Notes: generated from the letters alone by a model not told the origin. A stretch of 64,000 bases of DNA from Alphaproteobacteria bacterium (GCA_030426245.1 JAUHYZ010000001.1:248001-312000); one strand, 5' to 3'; counted from the stretch's first letter, positions 34,359-45,011 are shown. Made by a program: numbers and translations.

Positions 34359-36478
34359 CTGCGCTGGCGCAAGAATTGCGCGGGCAGGGGGAGGAAACCG
34401 TCCTCGCCGTGCCGGGCATGCATTGCGCCGGCTGCATCAGCAGTATCGAGCGGGGCCTGAAAGGCGTTCCGGGGATCCATTCGGCCCGGGCGAACCTTTC
34501 GGCGCGGCAAGTCACGATCGCGCATGACGCATCGCTGAAGGCCCGCGATCTTGTGGTGGAGCTGGACCGGATCGGGTTCGAGGCGCAGCCGCGCAGGGGC
34601 CCTCTCAAACAGTCGCAATCGGCGGTCAGGCCGCTGCTCGCGCCGCTCGCCGTGGCTGCCTTTGCCGCCATGAATGTGATGCTGCTCTCGGTCAGTGTCT
34701 GGTCCGGCGCAGAGGGCAGCACGCGGCTGATGTTCCATTGGATTTCGGCCCTGATCGCTGTGCCTGCGATCATCTATGCCGGGATGCCCTTCTTCAAGTC
34801 GGCCTGGGGTGCGGTAAGGCGCGGGCGGACCAATATGGACGTGCCCATTTCGCTCGGCGTGATCATCGCCACGGCGCTCAGTTTCTACGAAGTGGTCGTT
34901 GGCGGCGCGGATGCCTGGTTTGACGGCGCGCTGATGCTGCTCACCTTCCTGCTCGCGGGAAGGGTGCTCGATGCGATGATGCGCGACCGCGCACGCACCG
35001 GCGTCGATGCGCTGCTCAGCCAGGCGGGGCAGGGGGCGATGGTCGTCGCAGACGATGGCACGCTGGAATGGAAAAAGGCGGAAGAGCTTCTGCCGGGCAT
35101 GGTCATGCGCGTGGCGGCGGGCGAGCGGCTCGCTGCGGACGGCACGATCATTGCCGGCAGTACCCGCTTCGATCAGGCGCTACTGACGGGCGAGAGTGCG
35201 CCGGTGCCGGGCGCAAGGGACGATGCGGTTCTGGCCGGCACGCTCAATCTCGATGCGCCGGTCGATGTCCAGGTGAGTGCCACCGGGCAGGATACGACGC
35301 TGGCCGAGATTGCCCGGCTGATGGAGGCTGCGGCGCAGGACCGCTCCAAATATGTGCGCATCGCCGACCGCGCGGCGCGCCTTTATGCGCCGGCGGTCCA
35401 TTCGCTTGCCGCGATTACGTTCGCCGGCTGGATGATCGCCGGGGCGGGCTGGTACCAGTCGCTCGTCATTGCGATTTCGGTTCTGATCATCACTTGCCCC
35501 TGCGCGCTCGGCCTGGCCGTGCCCGTGGCGCAAGTGGTTGCCAGCGGGGCGCTGATGCGCGCCGGGATCATGGTGAAGGATGGTTCGGCGCTGGAACGGC
35601 TGGCCAAGGTCGACCGCGCCCTGCTCGACAAGACCGGCACCCTCACGCGCGGGCAGCCGGTCCCCGATCCCTCTCTGCTCGACAACCTCCCGTCCGATGC
35701 CGCTTCAGTGGCGCTTTCGCTGGCTTCGCATAGCCGCCATCCCATTTCCCGCGCTCTGGCCGATGCGCTGACGGCGCGTGGATGCCGGGCCGCGGAACTT
35801 GCCGACGTGCAGGAGCGGCCGGGCGAAGGCGTTTTCGCGCGCTGGCAGGGCGGCGAGGTCGCTTTGCGGCGGCCGGAATCATCGAATGGCATCGCCGTGA
35901 TGCTGGAAATCGCCGGGCGTCCGGCCTGGCTTATCCCCTTTGCCGACCGCCTGCGCCCCGATGCGAGCGAAGCGCTGGCGCGCCTGGCCGGAATGGGCGT
36001 GGATGCCTCGATCGTCTCGGGCGACCAGCATGCGTCTGTGGAGATCGTCGCACGCGAAACCGGTCTCCCGGCCCAGGCAGAAGCGTCCCCGCAGGACAAG
36101 CAGGACCTGATCGTCGAACTTCAGAAAGCGGGCCATCATGTGCTGATGGTGGGGGACGGGCTCAATGACGGGCCAGCACTGGCCATGGCCAATTCCTCCA
36201 TCGCGCCGGGTTCGGCCAGCGATGTCGGGCTGCAGGCTTCCGATCTGGTGTTCATCCAGCAATCCCTGCTCGCCCTGCCGCGCGTCGTGCATACGGCCCG
36301 CGCGACCATGCGGGTCGTGAAGCAGAATTTCGCCCTGGCGATCGGGTACAATATGTTCGCCGTGCCGCTCGCCATTGCCGGGCTGGTGACCCCGATGATC
36401 GCGGCGCTGGCCATGTCGATGAGCTCGCTGGTGGTGGTTGCCAATTCCCTGCGGCTGGCTCGCGCTGCGCGCAAGTGA
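34355..36478 (+). CDS. ccoI: Copper-translocating P-type ATPase CcoI (FixI)
   Basis: The 707-residue pump has an N-terminal heavy-metal domain with GMHCAGCISS. The P1B-type ATPase core follows, with TGES in the actuator domain, a CPCALGLAVP membrane metal site, the DKTGTLT phosphorylation motif, HP in SHSRHPIS, and GDGLNDGPAL. The CPC-type transmembrane site shows Cu(I) specificity. CcoI (CopA2 type) exports copper slowly to the periplasm for insertion in CcoN. It starts by ATGA overlap with ccoH. Confidence 0.95.
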   Translation: MTALAQELRGQGEETVLAVPGMHCAGCISSIERGLKGVPGIHSARANLSARQVTIAHDASLKARDLVVELDRIGFEAQPRRGPLKQSQSAVRPLLAPLAVAAFAAMNVMLLSVSVWSGAEGSTRLMFHWISALIAVPAIIYAGMPFFKSAWGAVRRGRTNMDVPISLGVIIATALSFYEVVVGGADAWFDGALMLLTFLLAGRVLDAMMRDRARTGVDALLSQAGQGAMVVADDGTLEWKKAEELLPGMVMRVAAGERLAADGTIIAGSTRFDQALLTGESAPVPGARDDAVLAGTLNLDAPVDVQVSATGQDTTLAEIARLMEAAAQDRSKYVRIADRAARLYAPAVHSLAAITFAGWMIAGAGWYQSLVIAISVLIITCPCALGLAVPVAQVVASGALMRAGIMVKDGSALERLAKVDRALLDKTGTLTRGQPVPDPSLLDNLPSDAASVALSLASHSRHPISRALADALTARGCRAAELADVQERPGEGVFARWQGGEVALRRPESSNGIAVMLEIAGRPAWLIPFADRLRPDASEALARLAGMGVDASIVSGDQHASVEIVARETGLPAQAEASPQDKQDLIVELQKAGHHVLMVGDGLNDGPALAMANSSIAPGSASDVGLQASDLVFIQQSLLALPRVVHTARATMRVVKQNFALAIGYNMFAVPLAIAGLVTPMIAALAMSMSSLVVVANSLRLARAARK

Positions 36479-36488
36479 AGGCGCGGCA

Positions 36489-36656
36489 GTGAATGTTCTC
36501 GCTTTCCTGATCCCCGTGGCTCTCCTCCTGGGCCTGGCGGGGCTGGGCGCATTTTTCTGGTCGATGAAGAACGGCCAGTTCGACGATCTCGATGGGGCAG
36601 CGAACCGTATCCTGATCGATGAGGAAGAGGACGAAGACGAGGAGCGGAAGGAATAG
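36489..36656 (+). CDS. ccoS: cbb3 oxidase maturation protein CcoS
   Basis: A 55-residue protein from GTG 36489 has one N-terminal helix (FLIPVALLLGLAGLGAFFW) followed by SMKNGQFDDLDGAANRIL, the CcoS signature, and then a highly acidic tail of Glu and Asp. CcoS is needed for cofactor insertion in CcoN. It follows ccoI after 10 bases. A longer in-frame start at 36438 lies within ccoI and is not used. Confidence 0.92.
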   Translation: MNVLAFLIPVALLLGLAGLGAFFWSMKNGQFDDLDGAANRILIDEEEDEDEERKE

Positions 36657-36658
36657 CC

Positions 36659-36886
36659 ATGTCCATGCCTCTTCAGATTTTCGCAGTGCTTGCGCTGCTG
36701 CCAGCGGCGGCCAACCCCTCCTTGCTTGTGCGCGGGGAGGCGCTTGCGCTCAGCCTGTGCGGCGGATCGGCCTCGGTCAGTATCCCGCTGGACAGCCCGC
36801 TTCCCGGAACGACAGGGAGCGCCTGCTGCGCCAAGGGCTGCCAGTCCGGCGAGAAGCGCAAGCGGGCTGCGCGCGGGAGCAATTGA
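36659..36886 (+). CDS. Small exported Cys-motif protein of the cbb3 operon, unknown function
   Basis: The 75-residue product starts 3 bases after the ccoS stop and is followed by hemN, so it is almost surely co-transcribed with the oxidase genes. The N-terminus could be a signal peptide (FAVLALLPAAANP). The mature part contains a lone Cys in LSLCGGSAS and a CCAKGCQSG cluster before a basic tail (GEKRKRAARG). Four cysteines in a short exported protein inside a copper and heme maturation operon suggest metal binding or a thiol role, but no known family was recognised. The ATG is GCC-ATG with GGAAGGAATAG as ribosome-binding site. Confidence 0.6.
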   Translation: MSMPLQIFAVLALLPAAANPSLLVRGEALALSLCGGSASVSIPLDSPLPGTTGSACCAKGCQSGEKRKRAARGSN

Positions 36887-36896
36887 TTTGCCGCAA
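36883..36896. promoter_or_regulatory. Degenerate FNR-type half-site before hemN
   Basis: TTGATTTGCCGCAA has one perfect FNR half-site (TTGAT) and a 3-of-5 match in the other half, 35 bases before the hemN start. The same TTGAT-N4-CGCAA arrangement occurs at 28813-28826 between ompW and ccoN. Confidence 0.3.
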
Positions 36897-36931
36897 TGAA
36901 GTCTGCCGCATGTACTGCTCTAGAGGCATGC

Positions 36932-38245
36932 ATGTGGCCCTATCATTCAGATCTGCTTTCCAGGCCGGTGCCGCGCTACACCAGCTTTCCGACCGCTGCG
37001 GAATTCTCTGCCGATGTCGGGTCGGCGGAATTCGAGCATGCGCTGGGTGAAGCGCGGGGCGACATATCGCTTTATGTGCATGTCCCCTTTTGCGAGCGGA
37101 TCTGCTGGTATTGCGGCTGCAACACTGCGGCGGCCAACCGCAAGAAACGCGTGGCAGGCTATCTCGATGCCTTGCACCGGGAGATTGCCCTGGTCGGTAC
37201 GCGCCTGCCCGAAGGTGCGAAAGTCCGCCGTATCGCTTTTGGGGGCGGCAGCCCCAATGCGATTTCGCCCACCGATTTCGTGCGCCTGGTCAATGCGCTG
37301 ACGCTGAATTTCCCGCTGTCCTCGCCCGACATTTCGCTGGAGCTCGACCCGCGCACTCTGGCGGATGGCTGGCGGGATGTGATTGCCGGTGTCGGCGTCG
37401 GCTATGCCAGCCTGGGTGTGCAGACATTCTCGCCCAAGCTGCAATCGGCGATCGGCCGGGTGCAGCCCGCAGAGCTGATCGAGCGCAGCACGCACATGCT
37501 GCGCGAAGCGGGCGTCGCGTCGCTCAATTTCGATCTGATGTACGGCTTGCCGGGCCAGACGCGGGAGGATGTGCTCGACTCGCTGGATCGTTCGGCCAGG
37601 CTCGGCGCCAATCGCATCGCCCTGTTCGGCTACGCCCATGTGCCGCATCTCATTCCCCGCCAGCGCAAGGTCGACGCCAGGGACCTGCCCGATCAGCGCG
37701 AACGCTTCGCCATGGCGAAACTCGGCTACAAGATGCTGGCCGGGCTGGGTTACGAACAGGTGGGTTTCGACCATTTCGCGCTGCCGGGCGATCCGCTGGC
37801 CCAGGCGGCACTTTCGGGCAGGCTGCACCGCAACTTTCAGGGTTTCACCGATGACGAGGCGCCTGTCGTCATCGGGCTGGGCGCATCGGCGATCAGCAGC
37901 TTCCCCGGGCTCGTGATCCAGAACGAGAAGAATGTCGGGCGCTACGGCATGCTTCTGTCGCAGGATATGCTGCCGCAAACGCTCGGGATTTTGCGTAGCG
38001 AGGATGACCGCGTCCGTTCGGCCGTGATCGAAGGGCTGCTTTGTCACGGGCGCGCCCCGGTTTCCGCGGAACTGCTGCGCGAAGTCCTGCCGCGCCTGCG
38101 GCCCTTCATGGACCGCGGCTTGTGCAGCCTTGACCAGGGGCAGCTTCATCTGGCCGCCCATGCGTTGCCCTATGCGCGCTCGATCGCGGCGCAGTTCGAT
38201 CCCTATCGCCAGGAATCGGCGCGGCGCTTCAGTTCGGCGGTATAA
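36932..38245 (+). CDS. hemN: Oxygen-independent coproporphyrinogen III oxidase
   Basis: The 437-residue radical SAM enzyme has the cluster motif C-x3-C-x2-C in FCERICWYCGCNT, with the fourth conserved Cys that marks HemN, followed by FGGGSPNAIS and a LGVQTFSPKLQ segment. It makes protoporphyrinogen IX without oxygen, supplying heme for the cbb3 oxidase at low oxygen. ATG 36932 has AGAGG at good distance; the upstream ATG 36896 has none. It closes the cco gene run and probably depends on FnrL. Confidence 0.92.
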   Translation: MWPYHSDLLSRPVPRYTSFPTAAEFSADVGSAEFEHALGEARGDISLYVHVPFCERICWYCGCNTAAANRKKRVAGYLDALHREIALVGTRLPEGAKVRRIAFGGGSPNAISPTDFVRLVNALTLNFPLSSPDISLELDPRTLADGWRDVIAGVGVGYASLGVQTFSPKLQSAIGRVQPAELIERSTHMLREAGVASLNFDLMYGLPGQTREDVLDSLDRSARLGANRIALFGYAHVPHLIPRQRKVDARDLPDQRERFAMAKLGYKMLAGLGYEQVGFDHFALPGDPLAQAALSGRLHRNFQGFTDDEAPVVIGLGASAISSFPGLVIQNEKNVGRYGMLLSQDMLPQTLGILRSEDDRVRSAVIEGLLCHGRAPVSAELLREVLPRLRPFMDRGLCSLDQGQLHLAAHALPYARSIAAQFDPYRQESARRFSSAV

Positions 38246-38317
38246 CCGGCAGGCTCCGGCAAGTCGGGCAGTGCCGGAGAAGACATACACCATACCATCC
38301 TTGCAATTGCAGCCGGG

Positions 38318-38335
38318 CAGTTATCGCGATAACTG
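38318..38335. promoter_or_regulatory. Perfect 18-base palindrome, operator-like site 3
   Basis: CAGTTATCGCGATAACTG is a perfect inverted repeat. It lies 82 bases before the iron alcohol dehydrogenase start and is the best copy of the motif also found at 24512, 27223 and 47642. Such symmetry is expected for a dimeric repressor site (TetR, GntR or LacI type); no such regulator is encoded in the window. Confidence 0.65.
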
Positions 38336-38416
38336 ATCGGGCAATGGCAGCCATTGCTGTGCCGGTCCGGCTCAGCGAGAGCAGCCGGTGAGAGAGGCTT
38401 GCGAGAGAGGATCATC

Positions 38417-39580
38417 ATGCTTCCGACCATCGCCATGCCCAGGATCATGCGCATCGGGGCAGGGGCGTCTGCAGAACTGGCTGAAGTGTTGGCCTCGCTG
38501 GGGCTGTCGCGCCCGCTGATCGTGACGGACGGTTTCCTGATGGCAAAAGGCTGGGTGGATCGGCTTCTTTCTCAGCTGGCGGATGCGGGGATTAAGGACG
38601 CGCGCGTCTTCGCAGATACGGTGCCGGACCCGACCGACAGGTCGATCCTTGAAGGAATCGAATTCCTGCGGGCAGGGCAGCACGATTGCGTGGTCGGCTT
38701 CGGCGGCGGCAGCCCGCTCGATTCCGCCAAGGCGATTGCGGTGTTCAGCGGCCTGCCGGGGCAGATCCGCGACTACCGCGCGCCGCACAGCCAGGATGCG
38801 CCCGGCCTGCCGGTGATCGCCATCCCCACCACCGCAGGCACCGGTTCGGAAGCGACCAAGTTCACGATCATCACCGATGAAAGCTCGAACGAGAAGCTGC
38901 TCTGCATCGGGCTCGCTTATCTGCCGGTCGCGGCGCTGGTGGATTACGAACTGACCCTGACGATGCCTGCGCGGCTCACCGCTGATACCGGTATCGATTC
39001 GCTCACCCATGCGATCGAGGCCTATGTCAGCAAGAAGGCGAATGCCTTTTCCGACACCTTCGCGCTGAAGGCGATGGCGGCCATTGCGCCCAACATTCGC
39101 ACCGCCGTGGCCGAGCCCGGCAACCGGCCTGCGCGAGAGGCGATGATGCTGGGTGCCAACTTCGCCGGGATCGCCTTTTCAAACGCATCGGTCGCGCTGG
39201 TGCACGGGATGAGCCGCCCGGTCGGTGCCTTCTTCCACGTACCGCACGGCCTTTCCAACGCCATGCTGCTGCCCGCCGTCACGAATTTCTCCGCTCCGGC
39301 GGCAAGGTCGCGCTACGCCGACTGCGCGCGTTCCATGGGGCTCGCCCGGCAGGAGGAAGGCGATCAGGCCGCCGTCGCCCGCCTGCTGGAAGAACTCGAA
39401 GCGCTCAATGCCGATCTCGAAGTGCCGTCGCCTGCTGCGTATGGGATCGCCAGGGCCGATTGGGACGATGTCATCGAAATCATGGCCGAGCAGGCGATCG
39501 CTTCGGGATCGCCCGGCAACAATCCGCTGGTGCCCAGTGCGGAGGAAATCCGCGCTCTCTACCGGCAAGCTTATCAATGA
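38417..39580 (+). CDS. Iron-containing alcohol dehydrogenase
   Basis: The 387-residue protein is a group III alcohol dehydrogenase. It has the NAD-binding GFGGGSPLDSAKA, the IPTTAGTGSEAT segment, and metal ligands in DTGIDSLTHAIEAYVS, HGMSRPVGAFFHVPHG. The family oxidises or reduces small alcohols and semialdehydes (4-hydroxybutyrate, lactaldehyde, maleylacetate). ATG 38417 has GAGAGAGG as ribosome-binding site. It leads an operon with mmsA 11 bases on and an amidohydrolase, so it may interconvert a hydroxyacid and a semialdehyde that MmsA consumes. Confidence 0.88.
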   Translation: MLPTIAMPRIMRIGAGASAELAEVLASLGLSRPLIVTDGFLMAKGWVDRLLSQLADAGIKDARVFADTVPDPTDRSILEGIEFLRAGQHDCVVGFGGGSPLDSAKAIAVFSGLPGQIRDYRAPHSQDAPGLPVIAIPTTAGTGSEATKFTIITDESSNEKLLCIGLAYLPVAALVDYELTLTMPARLTADTGIDSLTHAIEAYVSKKANAFSDTFALKAMAAIAPNIRTAVAEPGNRPAREAMMLGANFAGIAFSNASVALVHGMSRPVGAFFHVPHGLSNAMLLPAVTNFSAPAARSRYADCARSMGLARQEEGDQAAVARLLEELEALNADLEVPSPAAYGIARADWDDVIEIMAEQAIASGSPGNNPLVPSAEEIRALYRQAYQ

Positions 39581-39591
39581 GGTTCTAGCTT

Positions 39592-41115
<1,524 letters not shown>

Positions 41116-41150
41116 GCTGCCGGCAGGCGGACGGAGAGAGAGGAACGCGC

Positions 41151-42362
41151 ATGAGGACAGGCAGAGCAAACCGCAGGCAGTTCATGGCAATGGCGGGCGC
41201 GGCGGCGCTGATCGGAAGCGGCAGATTTTCTGCCGCGTCGGCGCAGGCAGGCTACGACTTGGTGATCAAAGGCGGGCGCGTGATCGATCCCGCCGCAGGC
41301 GTGGACACGTTAAGCGATCTTGCCATTTCCGGCGGACGGATTGCTGCCATCCATCCCGAAATCGTGCCAGGCGCTGCCCGGGTGCTCGATGCCGAAGGGA
41401 AGCTGGTGGTCCCCGGCCTGATCGATATTCACACCCACGGCACCATCGATCCTACCAGCGCCGCCCTGATGCTGGCCGATGGCGTGACCGGCTGGATCGA
41501 GGCGGGCTGGCAAGGCGCGGAGACGGTGGAGCAGGGTATCGCCGCCTTGCAGGACGTGCCGCAAAAGGCAGGGCTGTTGCTCAATATCGGGCGCAAGGGC
41601 GTGACGATCGGAACAGGGGAGACGAAGGATCTCGATTTGGCCGATGTCGAAGCGGCGCGCGCCGCGATCGCTGCCAATCGCGAATACGTGGTGGGTGTGA
41701 AAGCGCGCCTTTCCCAATCGATCACGAGCGATCACGATCTGGAGGTTCTGCGCCGCGCGATTGCCGCAACGGAACCGTTCGGCATCCCGGTGATGATCCA
41801 TATGGGCGCCACCCATTCGCCATTGGGGGCGCTGCTCGACCTCATGCGGCCGGGCGATATCGTGACGCATATCTTCGCGCCTCCGCCCCACGCCATTGTC
41901 GACGATGCGGGAATGATCATTCCGGAGGCCCGGGCCGCCCGCGAACGGGGCGTGATCTTCGATTGGGGCCACGGCACGCGCGAACATGTGGTGTGGGACA
42001 TCGCGCAGGCAGCGGTGGACCAGGGCTTCCTGCCGGACACGCTATCTTCCGACTGGACGGTTTCCGGTTTCGAAGCGGGCCTGGTTGCCATGCCGACGGT
42101 GATGTCCGGCGCGCTCAGCCTGGGCATCGAGCTGAATGACGTGATCGCCATGGCCACCTGCAATGCCGCCGCGGCCTTCCCGCTCTTCGAAGGGCTGGGC
42201 ACGCTTGCGGAAGGGTCTTCGGCCGACGTCGCGGTGATGGAACTGCATGAAGGCGAATTCGAATTCGGCGACACGCAGGGCACTATGCGGGCGGCAGTGC
42301 AGAGGCTGGCCAACCACGCCACAGTGCTGCGCGGAGAAATCGTCGTGCCGGACCATTTTTAA
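41151..42362 (+). CDS. Tat-exported amidohydrolase-family metallohydrolase
   Basis: The 403-residue protein begins with a twin-arginine signal (NRRQFMAMAGAAAL, cleavage near ASAQA). The amidohydrolase fold follows: LVIKGGRVIDPAAG, IDIHTHG (two metal-binding His), VKARLS (Lys that may be carboxylated), IHMG and THIF (His), and SSDWT (Asp). Most resemblance is to the deacetylase/dihydroorotase-like branch. The substrate is probably a cyclic amide, ester or lactone. Finding it in the periplasm is unusual beside cytoplasmic CoA metabolism. ATG 41151 lies 35 bases after mmsA. Confidence 0.8.
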   Translation: MRTGRANRRQFMAMAGAAALIGSGRFSAASAQAGYDLVIKGGRVIDPAAGVDTLSDLAISGGRIAAIHPEIVPGAARVLDAEGKLVVPGLIDIHTHGTIDPTSAALMLADGVTGWIEAGWQGAETVEQGIAALQDVPQKAGLLLNIGRKGVTIGTGETKDLDLADVEAARAAIAANREYVVGVKARLSQSITSDHDLEVLRRAIAATEPFGIPVMIHMGATHSPLGALLDLMRPGDIVTHIFAPPPHAIVDDAGMIIPEARAARERGVIFDWGHGTREHVVWDIAQAAVDQGFLPDTLSSDWTVSGFEAGLVAMPTVMSGALSLGIELNDVIAMATCNAAAAFPLFEGLGTLAEGSSADVAVMELHEGEFEFGDTQGTMRAAVQRLANHATVLRGEIVVPDHF

Positions 42363-42381
42363 CCGAAATGGATAAATTATC

Positions 42382-42428
42382 TTGACATCGTTACGCTATC
42401 CGGTTAAGCACTTCGAACATCGCGATAG
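42382..42428 (+). promoter_or_regulatory. Candidate promoter and weak operator copy before the MFS gene
   Basis: TTGACA at 42382-42387 is followed after 17 bases by TAAGCA, a usable -35 and weak -10. ACATCGCGATAG at 42417-42428 shares 9 of 12 bases with TTATCGCGATAA, including the ATCGCGAT core. The MFS start lies 198 bases downstream. The rest of the 263-base gap shows no gene. Confidence 0.3.
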
Positions 42429-42625
42429 TGCGATTCGTGCTTTGGGCGCTCATATTGCTCGGAATTCCGGCCCCGAATTCAATCTGGACCGGTCCGGCTT
42501 GCCAATGTTCAGGCCGCTGAACGGTCCCCGGTTTGCTTTGACAGGGCCAGGGGGCTGGGGCAGACCGGCCGGGACATTGCGATCGCTGTCTCCAGAATGG
42601 CGGGGCAATTGCGGGAGAGCGTGCG

Positions 42626-43984
42626 TTGCAGGAAGACCGGGCAGAGACCGGTGCGGGGCGCGCCGGTCTATCCTTCACCATTTATCGCTGGGCGCCGCTG
42701 GCCTTGCTGGTCGCGCTGTTTCTCTATCGCGGTTTCTGCCTCACGGTCATTCCGATCGTGGCGCCTTCGCTGCTAGATGAATGGAATATCGCGGCGCGCG
42801 ACCTCGCCGGACCGCTGGCACTGATCGCGATCGGTGCGGCTCTGGGCGGTGTACTGGGCGGTTTCCTTGGGGATGCCTGGGGCCGGCGCCTGACATTGCT
42901 GGCTTTCGTCGTCCTGCAGGGCGCCACGATATTTTCGATTGCCTTCATCCAGGGGCTGCCTGCGCTCTACGCGCTCGCATTCGTCAATGGTGTCTGCCTG
43001 GGCGGCGTGTTGCCGATCGGCATGGCGTTGATGACCGAGTTGACCGTACCGGCGCGCCGCGGCCTGATCGTCAGCGTGGCGATCCTGGCAGGGCCCGTGG
43101 GGCTGGGCGCAAGTTCGCTGGCGGCAGGCTACATCACGCCGCGCTTCGGCTGGGAAATGCTGTTCCTGATCGGCGGCGGCCTGGCTGCGGGCTTGTTTGT
43201 CATCCTGGCCCTGTTCTTGCCGGAATCGCCGGCATATCTGGCCAAGTTTCCCGGCCGGGCAGAGGAACGCGCAAAGCTGCTGCGGCGCGTGGGATTGACC
43301 GGCAAGGAGGACGAGAACCCGGCGGAGGAAAGCAAGGGGGAAGCGAAGGCAAAACCCGGCATGCTGCAATCCGCCGCCAGGCTGCTGCGGGAGAATATGG
43401 GGTCCACGCTCGGCCTGTGGGCGCTGTTCTTCATCATGTATCTGCTGGGTGCGGCGATCTTCAGCTGGCTGCCGGTGGTGTTCGATTCGCTCGCTCTGGG
43501 GGAGACGTTCGCCAGCCAGTCGATCTTCTATTGGACGATCGGCAGCATGATCGCCACGCCGCTTTCCGGCTGGGCCATCGGCCGCCTGGGCGTGTACCGG
43601 GTCGGCTTGCTGTTCGGCGCGGGCATGATCCTTTCGCTGGGCACAGTGGTGGCGGTGCTGGCAGGCACGCCGACGGGCCAGATCATGATGCTGCTGCTGC
43701 CGCTGGCTGGTTTCACCGTGGCGGGGCAGGTGACCTCGCTCTACACGCTGGCGGCGCAGACATATCCCTCCGCAGTGCGGGCGGCGGGCATAGGCCTGGC
43801 CGATGCCGCAGGGCGTCTGGGCGGCATCGCTTCGGCCTATGCGGGCGTCTACGCCTTCGAGCTGGGCGGAGCGCAGGGCTTCTTCATCGGCGTCCTGGCG
43901 CTGGCGGTTTCGGGATGTCTGGTGCTGGCAATGCTCTGGCTGGGAAACCGGCGGCAGGAACGCGAGAGCGCAGCCGCCGCTTAA
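42626..43984 (+). CDS. MFS transporter, aromatic acid:H+ symporter-like
   Basis: The 452-residue carrier has 12 membrane helices. It resembles the AAHS (PcaK/BenK) branch: FCLTVIPIVAPSLLDEWNI in helix 1, GDAWGRRLTLLAF as loop 2-3 motif, GVCLGGVLPIGMALMTELTVPARRG in helix 4, and ESPAYL after helix 6. Uptake of an aromatic or other organic acid is likely. The start is TTG 42626, weakly supported; an ATG does not occur before the first helix. It precedes an amidohydrolase and another MFS gene. Confidence 0.82.
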   Translation: MQEDRAETGAGRAGLSFTIYRWAPLALLVALFLYRGFCLTVIPIVAPSLLDEWNIAARDLAGPLALIAIGAALGGVLGGFLGDAWGRRLTLLAFVVLQGATIFSIAFIQGLPALYALAFVNGVCLGGVLPIGMALMTELTVPARRGLIVSVAILAGPVGLGASSLAAGYITPRFGWEMLFLIGGGLAAGLFVILALFLPESPAYLAKFPGRAEERAKLLRRVGLTGKEDENPAEESKGEAKAKPGMLQSAARLLRENMGSTLGLWALFFIMYLLGAAIFSWLPVVFDSLALGETFASQSIFYWTIGSMIATPLSGWAIGRLGVYRVGLLFGAGMILSLGTVVAVLAGTPTGQIMMLLLPLAGFTVAGQVTSLYTLAAQTYPSAVRAAGIGLADAAGRLGGIASAYAGVYAFELGGAQGFFIGVLALAVSGCLVLAMLWLGNRRQERESAAAA

Positions 43985-44087
43985 GGCCGGAGCCCAGAGA
44001 GAATCGGAAGAACTGTGCCGGGCGGGATGGCGCGCTGCCGCTGCGCTCGCCTGGCCGATTGAACCATTTCACAACGAAGAGGATGGC

Positions 44088-45011
44088 ATGAGCAACACTA
44101 TTGAATCGATCGAGATTATTGACGCGCAGATCCACGGCCCCGTACCCGGCAAGCCGTTCGACGAAAGCCAGACCGGACAGGAAGATCTCTGGGCGGTGGA
44201 ACTGGCGAGAGAAGCGATGGACGCAGCCGGCGTGGATATCGCCCTGGCAGTCACCAGCGACGGTTTCGTGGAAGTGGCGCATGAGCGCTATCCGGGCCGT
44301 TTTCCGGGCGTGCATACCTTCATGCACAACCGTACGGACCATGTGGAGGAAGTGATGCGCATCGCCGCGCATCCGGCGATGGTGGCGGGCCGCGCATTGA
44401 TCGGCGATGCCAATAAGGGCGTGATGCGCCCCGAATTCTTCGAAGGCAAATTCGAACCGATTTACGAAACGGCGGAAGAAGTGGGCCTGCCGATCTTCAA
44501 TTCCACCCATGGCGGCTGCGCCCATATTGCAGGGGTCGCGGAACGCCATCCGGGCCTGACGCTGATTGTCGACCATATCGGTGTTGCGCAGCATCCGGTT
44601 TCGCCGCCCGAAACGATGGGTTGGGCCCCGCTGGACGATCTGGTCGAACTGGCCAAATATTCGAACGTCTATGTCAAATTGTGCGGCGGCCCGCTGCTTT
44701 CGAAGCAGAACTATCCCTATGAGGATATCTGGCCGAATCTGAACCGCCTGTTCGATGCCTTCGGATACGATCGCGTGATGTGGGGCAGCGATTACACCCG
44801 CCCGCGCAGTGCCGATCTGCCGCTGGGCGATCGCCCCCGCCGGCGCGGGATCACCTACTCGGAAAACCTCAACCACCTGCTGCATTCCGATCATCTGACA
44901 TACGATCAGAAAGTGAAGGTGCTGGGCGGCAATGTGCGCAAACTCTTCAACCTGCCGCCGATCTCGCAGAATTGGGGCCCGCCGCCGATGATGTGGTCGA
45001 TGCCCGGCTGA
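44088..45011 (+). CDS. Amidohydrolase 2 family protein (LigI/PDC-hydrolase-like fold)
   Basis: The 307-residue product has the short TIM-barrel pattern of the PF04909 amidohydrolases: DAQIHGP at the start (metal-binding His), FNSTHGG, LIVDHIGV (His), MWGSDYTRP (Asp) and a GGNVRKLFNLPP tail. Family members include 2-pyrone-4,6-dicarboxylate hydrolase and gamma-resorcylate decarboxylase. Hydrolysis or decarboxylation in aromatic breakdown is a fair guess. ATG 44088 has GAAGAGG before it; the longer frame from 43803 overlaps the MFS gene and is rejected. It follows the MFS gene by 103 bases. Confidence 0.8.
   Translation: MSNTIESIEIIDAQIHGPVPGKPFDESQTGQEDLWAVELAREAMDAAGVDIALAVTSDGFVEVAHERYPGRFPGVHTFMHNRTDHVEEVMRIAAHPAMVAGRALIGDANKGVMRPEFFEGKFEPIYETAEEVGLPIFNSTHGGCAHIAGVAERHPGLTLIVDHIGVAQHPVSPPETMGWAPLDDLVELAKYSNVYVKLCGGPLLSKQNYPYEDIWPNLNRLFDAFGYDRVMWGSDYTRPRSADLPLGDRPRRRGITYSENLNHLLHSDHLTYDQKVKVLGGNVRKLFNLPPISQNWGPPPMMWSMPG

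Noticed and set aside
36438-36488. Longer start for ccoS
   Set aside because: The extra 17 codons lie inside ccoI and have no ribosome-binding site; GTG 36489 gives the usual CcoS length and N-terminus.
36947-38293. 448-residue open frame on the minus strand
   Set aside because: It lies antisense to hemN, whose radical SAM motif is unmistakable.
42781-44091. 436-residue open frame on the plus strand, overlapping the AAHS-type MFS gene
   Set aside because: It is the shifted frame of the MFS gene and is dominated by Gly, Arg and Ala without hydrophobic helices.
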